Of a DNA stretch of 64,000 nt, positions 1 to 9,886 are shown piece after piece. The notes beneath the pieces were generated by a model. It saw only the letters and a program-made list of their open reading frames with translations. It was not told the origin of the DNA and did no database searches. Made by a program: the position numbers and the translations under genes. The stretch's first letter is position 1. Each line of letters starts with the position of its first letter. The stretch lies in NCBI RefSeq assembly GCF_019511665.1, contig NZ_JAEUAW010000006.1, forward strand, positions 222,319-286,318. Direction: 5' to 3'. This stretch comes from Microbacterium jejuense. GTDB lineage: Bacteria; Actinomycetota; Actinomycetes; Actinomycetales; Microbacteriaceae.

Positions 1-1
1 T

Positions 2-892
2 CTGCGCGTGGCGACGCTGCCGACGGTGTGGGGCGAGAAGATCGTCATGCGCATCCTCGACAACACCGGTCAGGTCATGACGATGCGCGACCTGCTGTTC
101 TCGAGCACGAACGAGAAGCGGTTCCTCGAGGCGATCTCGAAGCCCCACGGGATGATCCTCGCGACGGGCCCGACCGGGTCGGGCAAGTCCACGAGCCTCT
201 ATACGGCGCTGCGCGCGATCGCAAACCCGAAGATCAACGTCATCACCGTCGAGGACCCGGTGGAGTACCGCATCCCCGGCATCAACCAGGTGCAGGTCAA
301 CAACCGCGCCGGCCTGACGTTCTCGACGGCGCTGCGCTCGATCCTGCGGTCGGACCCCGACGTCGTGCTCGTGGGCGAGATCCGCGACTTCGAGACCGCG
401 AACATCTCGATCGAGGCGGCGCTGACCGGCCACCTCGTGCTCTCGACGCTGCACACCAACGACGCGCCGTCGGCGCTCACGCGCCTCACCGAGATCGGCT
501 GTGAGCCGTTTCTGGTGGCCACGGCGCTCAGCGCGGTGATCGCGCAGCGCCTGGCGCGCCGGCTGTGCATGCGCTGCCGGGAGCCGCTCGTCGAGACCTC
601 GGAGGTGCTGTCGTCGCTCGGGTTCCCCCACGACCCCGACGACGTGCCCCAGCTGTTCCAGGCGGTGGGGTGCCCCGCCTGCAGCGGCACGGGCTACCGC
701 GGCCGCGTCGCGCTGCACGAGATCATGACGCTCAACGACGACATCGAGACGCTCGTCGTGACGCGCGCGACGGGCAGCGAGATCCGGCAGGCCGCGCTGC
801 GCGACGGCATGGTGTCGCTCCGCGACGACGGCTGGTCCAAGGTCGCGCAGGGGCTCACGACGATCGAAGAGGTGCTCCGCGTCTCGGTGTAG
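2..892 (+). CDS. pilB: Type IV pilus assembly ATPase PilB/GspE, 5'-truncated by window edge
   Basis: This is the C-terminal ATPase part of the PilB/GspE hexamer that powers pilus extension at the inner face of the membrane. The frame is open to the window edge, so the start lies upstream. Visible motifs are Walker A (GPTGSGKST, about 57 residues in), the Asp box (TVEDPVEYR), Walker B (DVVLVGEIRD), the His box (HLVLSTLHTND) and a late four-cysteine zinc site (CMRC...CPAC), which is typical of PilB/GspE and absent from PilT. It converges on pilC, with a palindromic repeat between them. The other pil genes are on the opposite strand, an unusual layout. Confidence 0.93.
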   Translation: MRVATLPTVWGEKIVMRILDNTGQVMTMRDLLFSSTNEKRFLEAISKPHGMILATGPTGSGKSTSLYTALRAIANPKINVITVEDPVEYRIPGINQVQVNNRAGLTFSTALRSILRSDPDVVLVGEIRDFETANISIEAALTGHLVLSTLHTNDAPSALTRLTEIGCEPFLVATALSAVIAQRLARRLCMRCREPLVETSEVLSSLGFPHDPDDVPQLFQAVGCPACSGTGYRGRVALHEIMTLNDDIETLVVTRATGSEIRQAALRDGMVSLRDDGWSKVAQGLTTIEEVLRVSV

Positions 893-906
893 CGCGCGGG
901 TGCGGC

Positions 907-997
907 GCGTTTCGTCTGCGGGCGCCAGAGCGCCCTCCGCTCAACGACCGAGGACCCGGTCGTTGAGCGGAGCGACGAAGGAGCGAAGACGAAACGC
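907..997. repeat. Paired inverted dispersed repeat between pilB and pilC
   Basis: Two inverted units lie head to head. Unit one (907-949) runs from GCGTTTCGTC to CTCAACGACC; unit two (958-997) runs from GGTCGTTGAG to GACGAAACGC. Only eight bases separate them, so the pair can fold into a long hairpin and may terminate transcription from both sides of this convergent junction. Unit one matches 21862-21904 at all 43 positions. Related copies lie at 16710-16809 and inside pilD. Confidence 0.85.
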
Positions 998-1005
998 CCA
1001 GGAGG

Positions 1006-2244
1006 TCAGGCCTGCTTGGCGAGCTCGCCGTACAGGGTGAAGATCGGCAGGTACAGCGAGATGACCATGCCGCCGATGACGATGCCGAGTCCCACGATGA
1101 GGATCGGCTCGATCGTCGACGACAGCTGCGCGGTGGCGGTCTCGACCTCGTCCTCGTAGAAGTCGGCGATCGACGACAGCATCTCGACGAGGGTGCCGGA
1201 CTCCTCGCCCACCGACACCATCTGCGGCACCATCGCCGGGAACACGTCGGCCTTGGCGAGCGGCGCGGCGAACGACCGCCCCTGGCGGATCGACTCCTGC
1301 ACGTCCCGGACGGCCTGCTCGATCTTCCAGTTGTTCGAGGCCTGTCCGACGATCGCGAGCGCCTGGATGATCGGCACGCCGGCGTTCAGCATCATCGACA
1401 GGTTGCGGGCGAACCGGGCGACGGCGATCTTGGTCGTCAGCTTGCCGAAGACCGGCATCTTGAGCTTGATCGGGTCGACGAAGCGCCGATACTGCTCGGT
1501 GTGCCGGTTGGCCCGCCACCAGATGACCGCGACGATGACGACGAGCACGATGGTGGGGATGATCCACCACATGTTCTTCGAGATCGTCACGAGGATCTGC
1601 GTCGGCAGCGGCAGCTCCGACCCGAGTCCCTTGAACATGCCCTCGAAGATCGGCACCACGAAGGTGACCATCACGAGCACGCCGATGATGGCGATGACGA
1701 GCACGATCGCCGGGTACGTGACGGCGGCGCGGATCTTGTTATGCAGCTCGGCTTCGCGCTGGTAGTTGTCGGCGATCGAGCCGAGCGCGCTGCCCAGGAA
1801 GCCGCCCGCCTCGCCCACCTTCACGATCGAGAGCATGAGCGGCGGGAACGTCTGCGGATGCCGCGCGAGAGCTGCCGAGAACGACGAGCCGGACTCGACG
1901 TCCGCCTGCACCTGGACGAGGGCGGGCTGCAGGCGCTTGTCGTCGGTCTGCTCGATGAGGATCGCGAGGGTCCGCATGAGCGGCAGGCCGGCATTGATGA
2001 GGCCCGCCATCTGCCGCGAGAACACCGCGAGTGTGCGCGCCGACACATGCTTGGTCGACCCGGGCAGCTTGATGTCGCGGTTGAGGCCCGTGTTGGACTT
2101 GAGCGTCACCTCCAGCGGCGTGAGGCCCTGTGCCTTGAGCTTGCCGGTGACGGCGGATTCGCTCGCCGCCTCGATGGTGCCCTTGACGACGGATCCGCCG
2201 CGCGGGTCGACCGCGCGGTACACGAATTCCTGCACGACGGCCAT
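1006..2244 (-). CDS. pilC: Type IV pilus inner-membrane platform protein PilC (GspF family)
   Basis: PilC is the polytopic platform that couples the PilB and PilT motors to the pilin subunits. The protein has 412 residues, normal for the family, with two GspF domains (roughly residues 75-200 and 275-400) and hydrophobic segments near 175-245 and at the C terminus. The start MAVVQEFVYRAVDP was chosen because the ATG lies one base beyond the pilT stop; the frame stays open upstream, but that stretch lies inside pilT and reads as low-complexity sequence. It is the last gene of the minus-strand pilus operon. Confidence 0.93.
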   Translation of the reverse strand: MAVVQEFVYRAVDPRGGSVVKGTIEAASESAVTGKLKAQGLTPLEVTLKSNTGLNRDIKLPGSTKHVSARTLAVFSRQMAGLINAGLPLMRTLAILIEQTDDKRLQPALVQVQADVESGSSFSAALARHPQTFPPLMLSIVKVGEAGGFLGSALGSIADNYQREAELHNKIRAAVTYPAIVLVIAIIGVLVMVTFVVPIFEGMFKGLGSELPLPTQILVTISKNMWWIIPTIVLVVIVAVIWWRANRHTEQYRRFVDPIKLKMPVFGKLTTKIAVARFARNLSMMLNAGVPIIQALAIVGQASNNWKIEQAVRDVQESIRQGRSFAAPLAKADVFPAMVPQMVSVGEESGTLVEMLSSIADFYEDEVETATAQLSSTIEPILIVGLGIVIGGMVISLYLPIFTLYGELAKQA

Positions 2245-2245
2245 G

Positions 2246-3528
<1,283 letters not shown>

Positions 3529-3532
<4 letters not shown>

Positions 3533-4212
3533 CGCCCTCCTTCCGAGCTGCTCACGCCGTCCACGTAGGTCAGCGCCGTGATCTGGAGGGCCACCGTGCC
3601 CTCGCCCGACTGCGTCGAGGTGGCGGTGATGCTCGACAGCAGGCGGGGTCCGGCGCGCAGCGCGTCGAGGAACGCGGTCGCCTGCGCCATGTCGCCGGCG
3701 GTGGCGCTGATCGTGAAGTCGACCTGCTGCCGCGAGTCCGTGGCCGTCGGGGGCGCCGGGGTGGCGGCATCCCCCGTCGCCGTCGTGTCGGCGGCGGCGT
3801 CGGTCGCGGCGGGCGTCGGCTCGGGGGCCGGCGTCGCGGCGGCGTCCGGATCTTCGACGCCGGTGCGTGCGACGAAGGCCACCTGCTCTCCGGCGGTGAC
3901 AGCGGTGAGCTGCACGCCGGTGTCTTCGGCGGCGCGTCCGACGACCTCGAAGACGTCGTCGAGCTGGCCGTCGGCCGGGATCTGCGCGCGCAGCTGCGCG
4001 ACGTCGGCGTTGATCTGGTCGAGGTTCTGCTGCTGCTCGGTGAGGCTGTCGACCTGTGCCTGATAGATCGTGTTGGTGTTCGCGACGGTGGCGGTCTGCG
4101 CGTCGACGCCGACCGCCTGGAAGTACAGCGGCAGGGCGACGAGGAACACCCCCAGCGCGATGACGCCGAGCGACACGATGAGGCCGATGGCGGTTACCAG
4201 GTGCTTGGGCAT
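3529..4212 (-). CDS. pilO: PilO-like pilus alignment protein
   Basis: The small membrane protein has one N-terminal transmembrane helix (about residues 8-32), a coiled-coil stretch (about 45-80) and a C-terminal domain interrupted by a long Pro/Ala/Thr-rich linker (about 120-160). This layout, and its place after pilM and pilN, fit PilO, which joins PilN to form the alignment complex. The ATG at 4212 overlaps the pilN stop by one base (TGATG); a GTG one codon upstream would give a four-base overlap. The sequence alone is weakly conserved, so the call leans on context. Confidence 0.75.
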
Positions 4213-4859
4213 CACTCGCCTCCTTCCGTCGCCGCGTACTCGTTCGAGTACACGGTCTGGTCGAACTGCACGGTGAGCTGGTACGCGTACCGGCCTTCGG
4301 AGATCTGGCTCGAGGTCACCGACTGGCCGTCGGCGAACAGCACGCCCTCGACATCGCGCAGCGACCGGATGATCGCGACGATGTCGAGCGGTGTCGCGCT
4401 GTCGATCGAGATCGTGCCGACAAGGCCCTGCTCGGCGGCGGGATCATCGCCCTGCGGAGCGCCCCCGACCGCCAGGTCGAAGCCCGTGAGGGTGGCGTCT
4501 GCGGGAAGGATGCCGGTGACCTCGGCGATCACCGGCGACCAGGCGAGGTCGGCGGCCATGGCCTCGGCCCGGAACTCCGTGAGTTCGGACTGCGTCGACA
4601 GCGCCTGGCTGACGTCCGAGAGGGCGGCGATCTCGCCGAGGAGCGCGTTGGTCTTGGTCTGCTCGGCGACGAGCCGCTGGTCGGCCACGAACTTGAGCGC
4701 GAACGCGCCCGCGATGATGAGCAGGGCGACGACGATCGCGCCGAGCACGATCCACACCCAGAGGTTGACGAGCTTGTCGCGTTCGCGTCGGGCGACCTCG
4801 CTGCGCGGCATGAGGTTGACGCGGGGAGCGCCCGCGAACGGAACAGGGATGGCGGTCAT
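4212..4859 (-). CDS. pilN: PilN-like pilus alignment protein
   Basis: The 215-residue bitopic membrane protein begins with a short cytoplasmic tail containing VNLMP, the conserved PilN motif that docks onto PilM. A transmembrane helix follows (about residues 35-60), then a periplasmic-type alpha/beta domain. The ATG overlaps the pilM stop by one base (TGATG), implying translational coupling. Together with PilM and PilO it should form the subcomplex linking the cytoplasmic motor to the envelope part of the machine. Confidence 0.85.
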   Translation of the reverse strand: MTAIPVPFAGAPRVNLMPRSEVARRERDKLVNLWVWIVLGAIVVALLIIAGAFALKFVADQRLVAEQTKTNALLGEIAALSDVSQALSTQSELTEFRAEAMAADLAWSPVIAEVTGILPADATLTGFDLAVGGAPQGDDPAAEQGLVGTISIDSATPLDIVAIIRSLRDVEGVLFADGQSVTSSQISEGRYAYQLTVQFDQTVYSNEYAATEGGE

Positions 4860-5941
4860 CAGTGCACCTCCCCCAGTGCGATGCCGACGGTGCCGACGAG
4901 GTTGAGGGCGACTTCGCCGGCGGGCGGCGGCGTCGACATCGAGATGACATCGCCGACCGACACGACCTGCAGGGGTGTGTCGATGGCGGCGGACAGCGCC
5001 GGCATGACGCCGTCGACGATGGCTCCTCCCCCGGTGACGAACACGCGCGAGAGTGGCTCCGACGTGGCGCGGCCGGCGAAGAAGGCGAGCGTCGAGCGCA
5101 GGCGGGCAGCGAGGTCCGAGACGCCCGGCGGCGTGTTGGCGCGGATCGCGCCGCGCGTGCGGCCCTGCGTCGCGAGCCCCGCGCCGTTGCCTGCGGGGCT
5201 GCCGACGGTGCCGCCTGCGGCTGCGCCGGCGACTCCGCTCCCGACTCCACTCGCGACGGTGGCGAGCTCGAGTTCGGGAGTGGATGCCGCCACCGTGTGC
5301 CTGCGGACGGCCGCGGTCGCCACGTCGATGGGCAGCAGGCGCACGAACTGCGGTACGCCGCGGCGCGAGATCACGACCTGCGTCGTGTGGTCGCCGATGT
5401 GGACGGTGGCGACGGTCTCTTCGGCTGCCGCGAGCGGCGCCGTGACGCGGGCGAGTCCGAACGCGGCGAGGTCGACGGCCTGCGCCTTGACCTTCACCTT
5501 CGAGAGCGTCGAGATGATCTGCTCGATGTTCTCCGACACGGCGGCGACGAGCAGGCCCGACACCTGGTCGCCGGTCTGCGAGAGCGGAAAGAAGTCGAGC
5601 ACGGCCTGGCTCGCGGGCACCGGGAGGAGGTCCTGCACCTGATACGGAAGCGCTTCGCGCAACAGGTCGGGGCGCATGGCCTGCGTGGTGTACTCGCGGA
5701 CGAGGATGCGTCTGCTGGCGACGCCGAGCACGGCATCCTTGCTCTTGAACTTGGCCCCGGTCCACAGCTGGCGCAGGGCGACGGCGACGGCACCGGCATC
5801 CAGCACTTCGGAGTCCTTCGCGGCGTCAGCCGGCAGCGGCACCTCGCCGTAGGCGATGAGCTGGGGTCTGCGGCCGAGCGAGAGTTCCGCTGCGCGGACG
5901 CTCTCTTCGGTCACCTCCAGCCCGACGATCGTCTTCCCCAT
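4859..5941 (-). CDS. pilM: Actin-like pilus assembly ATPase PilM
   Basis: PilM is a cytoplasmic FtsA/actin-fold protein that binds the N-terminal tail of PilN. The 360-residue product opens with the phosphate-1 pattern (VGLEVTEESVRAAEL), carries VHIGDHTTQVVISR near residue 175 and a late FVTGGGAIVDG adenosine motif. A Gly/Ala-rich insertion at about 235-265 is unusual. A good ribosome binding site (GGGGAGAGGGAA) precedes the ATG. It leads the coupled chain pilM-pilN-pilO-pilT. Confidence 0.9.
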   Translation of the reverse strand: MGKTIVGLEVTEESVRAAELSLGRRPQLIAYGEVPLPADAAKDSEVLDAGAVAVALRQLWTGAKFKSKDAVLGVASRRILVREYTTQAMRPDLLREALPYQVQDLLPVPASQAVLDFFPLSQTGDQVSGLLVAAVSENIEQIISTLSKVKVKAQAVDLAAFGLARVTAPLAAAEETVATVHIGDHTTQVVISRRGVPQFVRLLPIDVATAAVRRHTVAASTPELELATVASGVGSGVAGAAAGGTVGSPAGNGAGLATQGRTRGAIRANTPPGVSDLAARLRSTLAFFAGRATSEPLSRVFVTGGGAIVDGVMPALSAAIDTPLQVVSVGDVISMSTPPPAGEVALNLVGTVGIALGEVH

Positions 5942-5968
5942 GATTTCCCTCTCCCCAAGGTTCGCCGG

Positions 5969-6853
5969 TCAGGTCCCGACGAAGAGATCCACGTACCATC
6001 GCCCGACGGCTTCGCCGGCGAACACTCCCGTCCAGGCGCCGAGGATCATCCACGGTCCGAACGGGATGGCGGTCTTGCGTCCGGCACGGCGCAACAGCAT
6101 GAGCGCGATGCCGAACACTCCCCCGTACAGGAACGCGGCGAACGCTCCGACGGCGAGTGCGCCCCAGCCGATCCAGCCGAGGTAGATGCCGACCACGCCG
6201 GCGAGCTTGACGTCGCCGCCGCCCATGCCGCCCGGCCGGGCGAGGCGCAACAGCGCGTAGAACGCGTAGAGCACGGCCATGCCGATCGCCGCGCGCAGCA
6301 GGGATCCCCAGTCCCCGGTGAGTGCAGCCGCGACCGGGAACAGGATGCCGGCGACGAGGTAGCTCGGAAGCACGATGCTGTTCGGCAGCCGGTGCGTGTC
6401 GAGGTCGATCAGCGTGAGGACGATCGAGATGGCGGCGAAGTACAGGAACGCGACGATGATGAGCGCGAGCGCGATGCCTTCGGTCGTCGAGCCACCGACG
6501 GTCTCGGTCGTTGAGCGACCGACGAAGGAGGAAGACGAAACGCCCAGGACCGCCGGATACGTCAGTCCCACCCACGTGATGAGCGCGAACGCGACGCCGG
6601 TGACGGCTTCGACGATCGGGTAGCGCGGCGAGATGGGCGCCTTGCAGTTCGCGCACCGCCCGCGGAGGACGATCCACCCGACGACGGGGACGTTGTGCCA
6701 CGGCTTGATCGCCGCGTCGCAGTGCGGGCACCGGCTCTCACGCATCAGCGACACCTTCGCCGGTACGCGATACGCGACGACGTTGAGGAACGACCCGATG
6801 AGGAGGCCGAACACCCCGGCGATGACGACGAGGAAGATGATGAAGGACTGCAT
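5969..6853 (-). CDS. pilD: Prepilin peptidase (A24 family) with repeat-derived insertion
   Basis: This membrane aspartyl protease removes prepilin leaders and usually methylates the new N terminus. The 294-residue protein has the N-terminal GSFLNVVAYRVP motif, a CPHC...CANC zinc module, and both catalytic aspartates in DLDTHRLPN and GGGDVKLAG, with seven to eight transmembrane helices. Between the second and third helices it carries a Ser/Thr-rich stretch (VSSSSFVGRSTTET) encoded by the dispersed repeat at 6506-6543, in frame. The substrates are the four pilin-like proteins just upstream. Confidence 0.94.
   Translation of the reverse strand: MQSFIIFLVVIAGVFGLLIGSFLNVVAYRVPAKVSLMRESRCPHCDAAIKPWHNVPVVGWIVLRGRCANCKAPISPRYPIVEAVTGVAFALITWVGLTYPAVLGVSSSSFVGRSTTETVGGSTTEGIALALIIVAFLYFAAISIVLTLIDLDTHRLPNSIVLPSYLVAGILFPVAAALTGDWGSLLRAAIGMAVLYAFYALLRLARPGGMGGGDVKLAGVVGIYLGWIGWGALAVGAFAAFLYGGVFGIALMLLRRAGRKTAIPFGPWMILGAWTGVFAGEAVGRWYVDLFVGT
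6481..6543. repeat. Dispersed repeat unit inside the pilD coding sequence
   Basis: Positions 6506-6543 run from GGTCGTTGAG to GACGAAACGC, the same ends as the intergenic repeats at 907, 16710 and 21862. In addition 6481-6500 and 6505-6524 are near-identical direct copies (18 of 20 bases). The whole stretch is read in frame by pilD and adds a Ser/Thr-rich loop. Confidence 0.8.
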
Positions 6854-6856
6854 CCG

Positions 6857-8470
6857 CTACTGCTCTGACTGGTAGACGAGGTCGCCGAGACGGTACACCT
6901 TGACGGTCTCGGTCACGACGTCGTCACCTTCACCGCGCACCTTGCACCCGAGTTTCTCGAATGCCGGCGGCCATTGCATCAGTGCGCATGTGTAACTCGC
7001 TGCGCCGATGAATGTCACGCCACTCGTGTCGTTTGAATAAAGCTGTCCCTTGAAGCTTGTCTTCACGTTGCCATTCAGGCCGCAAGGCGAATAAATCATA
7101 AGACGGGCGTTGAGCGTGAGGCCCGCGTCGACATCGAAGTTGTCACGCTGATTCCCGTTGCCGCACGTGGGTGCGGTGTCTCCCGCGACGAGATCGCGGC
7201 TGTTGTCTTCGTGGAGGAAGACGAGCTGACGATCACCCGCGAGACTACCCTTGACTGTGATGTTCGAGACTTTCGCTGGGGGCATGAGGAAAGCCGCATC
7301 GCGCAGCAAGTCGTAGCTTCCCGTCGGCAGCGTGACATTCGTATGGACGGACGAGCAACCCGTGTAATCGAACACGACGGGATCCGCGCTGCCCGCCGCC
7401 GTGAGTCGGCTCATGATGTCAGCTGAGGTCAAGGAACACGCCACGACGGGACTGGCGCTCCAGCCTGAGGCGCGGTCTAGGTCCATCCAAGCGGTCACCG
7501 TCCGGATGAATTCGAGTGTCGGATCGAAGGCCGGTGGGGCAGTGGAGGGCGACCGAACCGCTGTCGGATCCACGACCCACTTGCTGCCGACGGAGATTGT
7601 GCCGCCCGCCGTCATGTCGCCCCAGACGTGCCCGTCCGTCGAGCCCGTGTTGGTCAGACTGATGTTGCGGCTCGCTTCGATCTTCCCGGAGTCCGGATCT
7701 GCCGAGGTGCCGATCGTCGTCCCGTTGGCGGTGAACGTGACGTCTGCAGGGTGGGTGCCGCCCGTCACCGCACCGCCGGCCTTGACGTTGCCCGTGATCG
7801 TGATCCGTTGCGAGGACCCGTCAACGTCGCCGTACGTCCAGACGTCGCCCAGGACAGTGCAATCTCGACTGAATGTGGCGGTGCCTCGCGTCACGTAAAG
7901 GTCGCCGTTCAAGGTGCCGTCGGCCGCGCACGTGTAGTCACCGCTGCGGACCACGATGTCACCCGCGTACGTACCCCGGAGACTCACGCCGTTGGCGTAA
8001 TAGGCCAGCACGCCGCCGGCTTGCTGTTCCCAGGACACAATCCACGGGTACACAGAGTCGATGGTCGCGGTCGACCCGTCCAGTCCGGTGCCGATCGAGC
8101 GGATGACGACCCAGCTGTTCTCGGTCGGGCACGCAGTCCCCGTGATGCTGTCGTAGTCCGTCGGCTGTGTCCCTGTCGACGTACGAACTGCATAGGTGAA
8201 CTGCGGTGTCGAGCCCGACCCCGACAGGTCAGTCGCGACGCACCCGTCCTTCAGCGCCGCAACGGCGGCATCACGGCCGGATTCGGCGGCGATGAAGGCC
8301 TGCGTGTTCGACTTGTTGTCCGCATTCGCCCGAATCGAGAACAGCACAGTGGCGGCAATAATAGTCGCGACGACGAATCCCACCAGCATCACGACCACCA
8401 CCGTGACCAGCACGGCGCCTGAGTCATCGCTCGGGCGGCGCGACGGCGATCGGAAGAATCTCACCAACAT
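6857..8470 (-). CDS. Large PilX-like minor pilin with beta-solenoid-like middle
   Basis: The 537-residue protein starts MLVRFFRSPSRRPSDDSG, then a hydrophobic helix (AVLVTVVVVMLVGFVVATII) as in PilX-type minor pilins. A short basic leader ends in Gly and there is no Glu at mature position 5, as in GspK/PilX. Residues about 170-300 carry repeated short Gly-Asp/Asn turns (NGDLYV, LGDVW, TGNVKAGGAV) resembling a bactofilin-type beta-solenoid; several Cys follow. The ATG overlaps the end of the preceding pilin gene by ten bases. It may form or carry a pilus tip adhesin; that role is inferred. Local base composition is less GC-biased than in neighbouring housekeeping genes. Confidence 0.7.
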   Translation of the reverse strand: MLVRFFRSPSRRPSDDSGAVLVTVVVVMLVGFVVATIIAATVLFSIRANADNKSNTQAFIAAESGRDAAVAALKDGCVATDLSGSGSTPQFTYAVRTSTGTQPTDYDSITGTACPTENSWVVIRSIGTGLDGSTATIDSVYPWIVSWEQQAGGVLAYYANGVSLRGTYAGDIVVRSGDYTCAADGTLNGDLYVTRGTATFSRDCTVLGDVWTYGDVDGSSQRITITGNVKAGGAVTGGTHPADVTFTANGTTIGTSADPDSGKIEASRNISLTNTGSTDGHVWGDMTAGGTISVGSKWVVDPTAVRSPSTAPPAFDPTLEFIRTVTAWMDLDRASGWSASPVVACSLTSADIMSRLTAAGSADPVVFDYTGCSSVHTNVTLPTGSYDLLRDAAFLMPPAKVSNITVKGSLAGDRQLVFLHEDNSRDLVAGDTAPTCGNGNQRDNFDVDAGLTLNARLMIYSPCGLNGNVKTSFKGQLYSNDTSGVTFIGAASYTCALMQWPPAFEKLGCKVRGEGDDVVTETVKVYRLGDLVYQSEQ

Positions 8471-8997
8471 GGGTTGTCGGCCTCCGCTCCTGGAGTTGAC
8501 CGCACAGACGCTTCTCCATTGAAGCGAACCGGTGCGGATTCCGTCCTGATATCGAACGTGTATGTCACCGTCTTGCCAGGCACGGTTTCCGCGAAGACGG
8601 CGACAGGACCGGCCCCACCACTGCGCTGAACTACATCCTGTTCCCACGAAGCCCATGACGACGATGCGCCGAGCGGTCCGGCACCTTCGCTCATGAGCGA
8701 CTCTCCCGGGGCCAACCGAAAGCCCTGACACGAACGCGCTCCGCCAAGGGACGTCCACACCCAAAGCTCGGTCCCGCCGGATCCGGCGACCTTGAATCCC
8801 AGCGCGTTTCTCATCGCTTTCTCAATGCTCGAGCCGATGAGTTGCCCGCGGGTGGTGGCCTCCGATGTCGTCGTCACGTCCTCCTGCGCGAGCCACGCGT
8901 TGATAAGGACAGTCCCGACGCCCGTGAGCACCAGTAACGAAACCGTCATCGCCACGATCAGTTCGATGAGACTGAGGCCGCGCTGGTCATTGGTCAT
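8461..8997 (-). CDS. PilW-like minor pilin (prepilin-type N-terminal motif)
   Basis: The 178-residue protein has a short leader ending in Gly, then LSLIELIVAMTVSLLVLTGVG, the type III methylation motif with Glu at mature position 5. This marks it as a substrate of the prepilin peptidase. The ATG at 8997 overlaps the stop of the upstream pilin gene by four bases (ATGA); a GTG two codons upstream is less likely. The globular part has Trp and two Cys residues and gives no closer family name. Confidence 0.82.
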   Translation of the reverse strand: MTNDQRGLSLIELIVAMTVSLLVLTGVGTVLINAWLAQEDVTTTSEATTRGQLIGSSIEKAMRNALGFKVAGSGGTELWVWTSLGGARSCQGFRLAPGESLMSEGAGPLGASSSWASWEQDVVQRSGGAGPVAVFAETVPGKTVTYTFDIRTESAPVRFNGEASVRSTPGAEADNPCW

Positions 8998-9413
8998 GAG
9001 CACGTGAGTGCCGCCTTTGCGCCATCGACGAAGATCAAGGCGTCGACGGCTGCCAGCTCACGCCCCGCCTGAACCGCCGCCAGGTGAAGCGAGATCGTCG
9101 TCCCCGCCGCGTCAGGACAGCTGACGCACAACCCCGGTGTACCCGAAGTGGTGAAGTCTCGGCCACCGCCATCTTGGTACACATGGCTACCGGCTGCGGC
9201 GCCGATCGAGGTGCAGGACCCACCGTCGCGCGCCTGCTCGACGAGGGCGTTGAGTTGACGAGTCGCCGTCGCGACTGTCGACTGTTGCGAGGAGAAGACG
9301 ATCCCCTGCCAGAGCACGGGAATGAGCGCAATCGCAATGATTCCCAGAATCACCATCGCGATCACTACTTCGACAAGGCTGAACCCCGCAGCGTCCGCGC
9401 TACGACCCCTCAT
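8994..9413 (-). CDS. PilV-like minor pilin (prepilin-type N-terminal motif)
   Basis: The 139-residue protein has a ten-residue basic leader (MRGRSADAAG) followed by FSLVEVVIAMVILGIIAIALI, the prepilin helix with Glu5. The start at 9413 is preferred to an upstream ATG at 9455 because a strong GGGGAGG site precedes it and the leader length fits type IV prepilins. Four Cys residues in the globular part may form disulfides. It opens a coupled set of three minor pilin genes, probably the pilus initiation or tip complex. Confidence 0.82.
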   Translation of the reverse strand: MRGRSADAAGFSLVEVVIAMVILGIIAIALIPVLWQGIVFSSQQSTVATATRQLNALVEQARDGGSCTSIGAAAGSHVYQDGGGRDFTTSGTPGLCVSCPDAAGTTISLHLAAVQAGRELAAVDALIFVDGAKAALTCS

Positions 9414-9459
9414 CCGCCCACCTCCCCAAGTGGCAGAATCCCCAATCCCCGTCATGCCT

Positions 9460-9492
9460 CTGGGGCCGAAGGGTCAGCGCCCTCGGCCCCAG
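9460..9492 (-). terminator. Stem-loop downstream of pilA
   Basis: A perfect ten-base inverted repeat (CTGGGGCCGA / TCGGCCCCAG) with a 13-base loop lies 16 bases past the pilA stop. It probably ends most pilA transcripts, keeping major pilin mRNA separate from the minor pilin operon. No clear U-tract follows. Confidence 0.6.
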
Positions 9493-9508
9493 GGTGAGCG
9501 GGACTAAT

Positions 9509-9886
9509 TCAGTCGCAGCCTGGACCGCTAGAAGCTTCGACTGCCGCGTCGTCGACGCTTGTGGCGGTCACACACAGCGTGTCGAGGTCATCGCCCACGA
9601 TTTCGAAGGTGAACTCATCGTTGTTCAGGTCGGCTGCCACCGGAAGTGTTTCATCATTAGCGATCGCCGACGCCACTGACGTCGCGCCGTTCGCGGCTGC
9701 GGCGGCCGTCGCGTTGACCAGTGCGGTGTGCTGAAGGTTGCCAATGATCGGGATGGCGATCGCGACAAGGATGCCGAGGATCACCACAACGATGATGAGT
9801 TCGATAAGCGAGAAGCCGCCGTCGCGACCCTCCTCCTCGCGGCGAGCGCGCTCAGCCTCGAGGTAGTTCTTGATAGTTGCACGCAT
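9509..9886 (-). CDS. pilA: Major type IV pilin PilA
   Basis: The 125-residue prepilin starts MRATIKNYLEAERARREEEG, a leader with mixed charge of about 28 residues, then FSLIELIIVVVILGILVAIAIP with Glu5, the class IVa signature. The small acidic globular domain ends in a Cys pair (TLCVTAT...GPGC) that could close a D-region loop. A GGGAGAG ribosome site precedes the ATG at 9886; frame upstream of it is not pilin-like. It is monocistronic by the flanking terminator, as expected for a subunit made in large amounts. Confidence 0.9.
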   Translation of the reverse strand: MRATIKNYLEAERARREEEGRDGGFSLIELIIVVVILGILVAIAIPIIGNLQHTALVNATAAAAANGATSVASAIANDETLPVAADLNNDEFTFEIVGDDLDTLCVTATSVDDAAVEASSGPGCD

